This document shows, in pieces, positions 63,284-64,000 of a stretch of 64,000 bases of DNA. The notes under the pieces are model-generated. The model made no database searches. It was not told the origin of the DNA and was given only the letters and a program-made list of their open reading frames with translations. Source of the stretch: Flectonema sp. DT1601 (taxonomy: Eukaryota > Euglenozoa > Diplonemea > Diplonemida > Diplonemidae); assembly GCA_964019425.1 (NCBI GenBank), contig OZ025788.1, positions 1,116,001 through 1,180,000 of the forward strand. Reading direction: 5' to 3'. Within the stretch, counting starts at the first letter, position 1; each line of letters begins with the position of its first letter. The position numbers and the translations under genes are program-made.

Positions 63284-64000
63284 CTCCACTCTTTGGGGTT
63301 TCCATCCATAACCTCCGAAAAGTATTATTTGTCACAATTTTCACTCCACTTCATGACCTCAAAAACAGGTTGCTCATCTTCGACTCTCTTGCACTGAAGA
63401 CTTGTCACCTTTGGTCTGTTGTGTTTATGGAAGCGAAAATATTTTAAAACCGAATGTTTGGAAGACGTCTTACGTAGTATTTTAATTCTCTCTTTTTGTG
63501 GTGGTTGTCGACGTACTCTTCCTCTTCCTCTTCCTCTTCCTCTGTTATTGTTTTTACGGAAGAATTTTATTATTCTTTTTTAAAATGATAGTTTGATTAC
63601 CTAACTCGGACATTATTCGATGGTCGGGGTGTATTGTTGTTCTCTTTTTTGCTGGCGATATTTATATAGCTTCGAAAGGCAAAAAAAAAAAAAAAAAAAA
63701 CGAAGTCTTTTTATTTATATTTATATTCATTGTTTGCGAAGGCAATGATATTTTTAAAGTTCGAACGGAAAGCGAACATTCTTTGCTTTTGTCCTGATGG
63801 CCCTCTGTTTCGTTTATTTTTTTTTCATTTCATTATTTTTTATTGTGTTTATCAGAAATGAGGGTTTTTGATCAGTTTTGCTTTTCCATTTTTCTCTCTG
63901 GGAAAACTTTGTATTTGTTAGTGTATTTTTGCTTGTTTGAGTACAGTGCTTTGACTAAGTGTGCAAGCACGCACTTTCCCATATTTTTAAACTGGAAGCA
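63284..64000. other. Intergenic region to window end
   Basis: 3'UTR-like sequence with a (CTCTTC)n-type simple repeat at about 63518-63542 and a poly-A run near 63681. No gene is seen before the window ends. Confidence 0.6.

Overview
The window is nuclear DNA of a unicellular eukaryote, most likely a kinetoplastid-like euglenozoan (bodonid grade). From about 18.8 kb to 63.3 kb every supported protein gene and RNA gene lies on the plus strand, as in a polycistronic transcription unit. Most starts are preceded by a pyrimidine tract and a CAG/TAG, the layout of a spliced-leader trans-splice acceptor. The papain-type protease at 45.4 kb closely resembles trypanosomatid cruzipain/CPB enzymes. Stops are standard (TAA, TAG, TGA), the DNA is AT-rich and homopolymer tracts are frequent. 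The species is not identified. Unlike in trypanosomatids, short cis-introns are common: nine GT-AG introns in seven genes, all with GTRTGY donors and CAG acceptors.

1-17 kb is repetitive and mobile. A hairpin minisatellite (two monomer types, often alternating) fills most of 1-5.7 kb in one orientation and 9.3-11.4 kb in the other. It is interleaved with pieces of a non-LTR retrotransposon (LINE) with a restriction-like endonuclease: a 5'-truncated copy at 5.7-7.7 kb, two copies with inverted 5' parts (0.74-1.54 and 10.4-11.2 kb) and one short tail copy. A 1.08 kb foldback/MITE-like element interrupts the array. Around it lies a second, inverted family of repeats (7.7-9.2 kb against 11.8-13.7 kb) that carries small RNA-like hairpins with compensatory base changes. 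A broken hAT-like transposase sits at 15.7-17.1 kb.

18.8-25 kb opens the gene cluster and holds three small-RNA genes recognised by sequence: U2 snRNA (18.79 kb), U5 snRNA (24.42 kb) and a probable U3 snoRNA (24.75 kb). Between them are an RluA-type pseudouridine synthase homolog with a changed catalytic motif, a PPR-like protein and a three-BRCT protein. U5 and U3 each have an AGTTCGAWTCC (Pol III B-box-like) element about 70-75 nt upstream.

25-63 kb is a compact run of genes: a POT-family transporter, coiled-coil proteins, a degenerate class III cyclase-domain receptor, two tandem small paralogs with a conserved intron, a membrane-anchored class 3 lipase, an LRR protein, a PDZ protein, a cathepsin-L-like protease, a TMEM216-like ciliary transition-zone protein, a DHHC palmitoyltransferase, a helical-repeat protein, a DUF72 protein with a fossil partial duplicate beside it, a leucyl/phenylalanyl-tRNA-protein transferase-like protein, and a 1235-residue surface protein with a Cys-rich head and a long Pro-Thr repeat. 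Several products point to a mitochondrion with dedicated RNA/ribosome factors, others to a cilium and an endomembrane/surface system. Intergenic DNA of 0.3-3.4 kb is rich in poly-A/T and contains a few structured candidates (52.2-52.8 kb, 54.8 kb, 57.3 kb).
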